Shown here: piece by piece, positions 6,833 to 6,890 of the stretch
Layout: each line of letters starts with the position of its first letter
Position numbering within the stretch: the first letter of the stretch is position 1
Origin: an uncultured Klebsiella sp.
GTDB taxonomy: Bacteria; Pseudomonadota; Gammaproteobacteria; Enterobacterales; Enterobacteriaceae
DNA length: 6,890 bases
Reading direction: 5' to 3'
Assembly: GCA_902490055.1 (NCBI GenBank)
Contig: CABUCP010000176.1
Coordinates: 1 to 6,890 of the forward strand
Notes under the pieces: generated by a model
The model's database searches: none
Seen by the model: only the letters and a program-made list of their open reading frames with translations
What the model was told of the DNA's origin: nothing
Position numbers and translations under genes: made by a program

Positions 6833-6890
6833 AGTTCACTATTTCGCTGTGCAAGAAAGGGATGGGGATTTTTTTTGCGCTTCGTAATTA
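6833..6890 (-). promoter_or_regulatory. Start-proximal part of the malT leader, with weak ribosome-binding site
   Basis: The 58 bp before the malT ATG. The stretch just upstream on the coding strand (GAAATAGTGAACT, then ATG) has only a poor match to a Shine-Dalgarno sequence, and an 8-base A tract (plus-strand T run 6869-6876) lies about 36 nt before the start. In E. coli malT expression is reported to be limited at both transcription and translation, which fits a weak site. No promoter or CRP site is visible in this short piece; in E. coli the start lies well upstream, so it is probably outside the window. Confidence 0.45.

Overview
The window looks like chromosomal DNA of an enterobacterium. 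The gene products match Escherichia coli GlpD, GlpE, GlpG, GlpR and MalT almost residue for residue and at nearly the same lengths. The codons are rich in G+C, and a REP/BIME cluster of the GCCCGG...GGGCCTAC type points towards the Klebsiella/Raoultella group rather than E. coli. That genus guess is an inference, not a proof.

Layout from left to right. Positions 3-296 (+) hold the antitoxin-like XRE/HigA-family helix-turn-helix protein, whose true start and probable toxin partner lie off the left edge. Positions 297-414 hold a run of REP-like palindromes between two convergent genes. glpD (aerobic glycerol-3-phosphate dehydrogenase) lies at 415-1923 on the minus strand and starts at GTG. A divergent control region at 1924-2129 carries the glpD promoter, a GlpR operator over the glpD transcription start, and one CRP-like site shared with the glpE side. 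The operon glpE (2130-2459), glpG (2512-3342), glpR (3362-4120) follows on the plus strand. malT, the maltose regulon activator, fills 4127-6832 on the minus strand, tail to tail with glpR and with only 6 bp between the stop codons. The last 58 bp are the start-proximal malT leader.

How they work together. GlpR is the glycerol-3-phosphate-responsive repressor of the glp regulon. It is encoded divergently from glpD, one of its targets, and the shared intergenic region has a good GlpR operator plus a CRP-like site, so glpD should be off without glycerol-3-phosphate and stimulated when cAMP is high. GlpD feeds glycerol-3-phosphate electrons into the respiratory chain and yields dihydroxyacetone phosphate. 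GlpE (rhodanese) and GlpG (rhomboid protease) share the operon with GlpR without a known direct role in glycerol catabolism. MalT controls a separate regulon (maltose/maltodextrins) and is only a neighbour.

I see no previously undescribed system here. This is a conserved metabolic/regulatory locus. The points worth a second look are differences in layout from E. coli K-12 (no rtc genes between glpR and malT; an antitoxin-type gene beside glpD), the GTG start of glpD, and the compact divergent control region.
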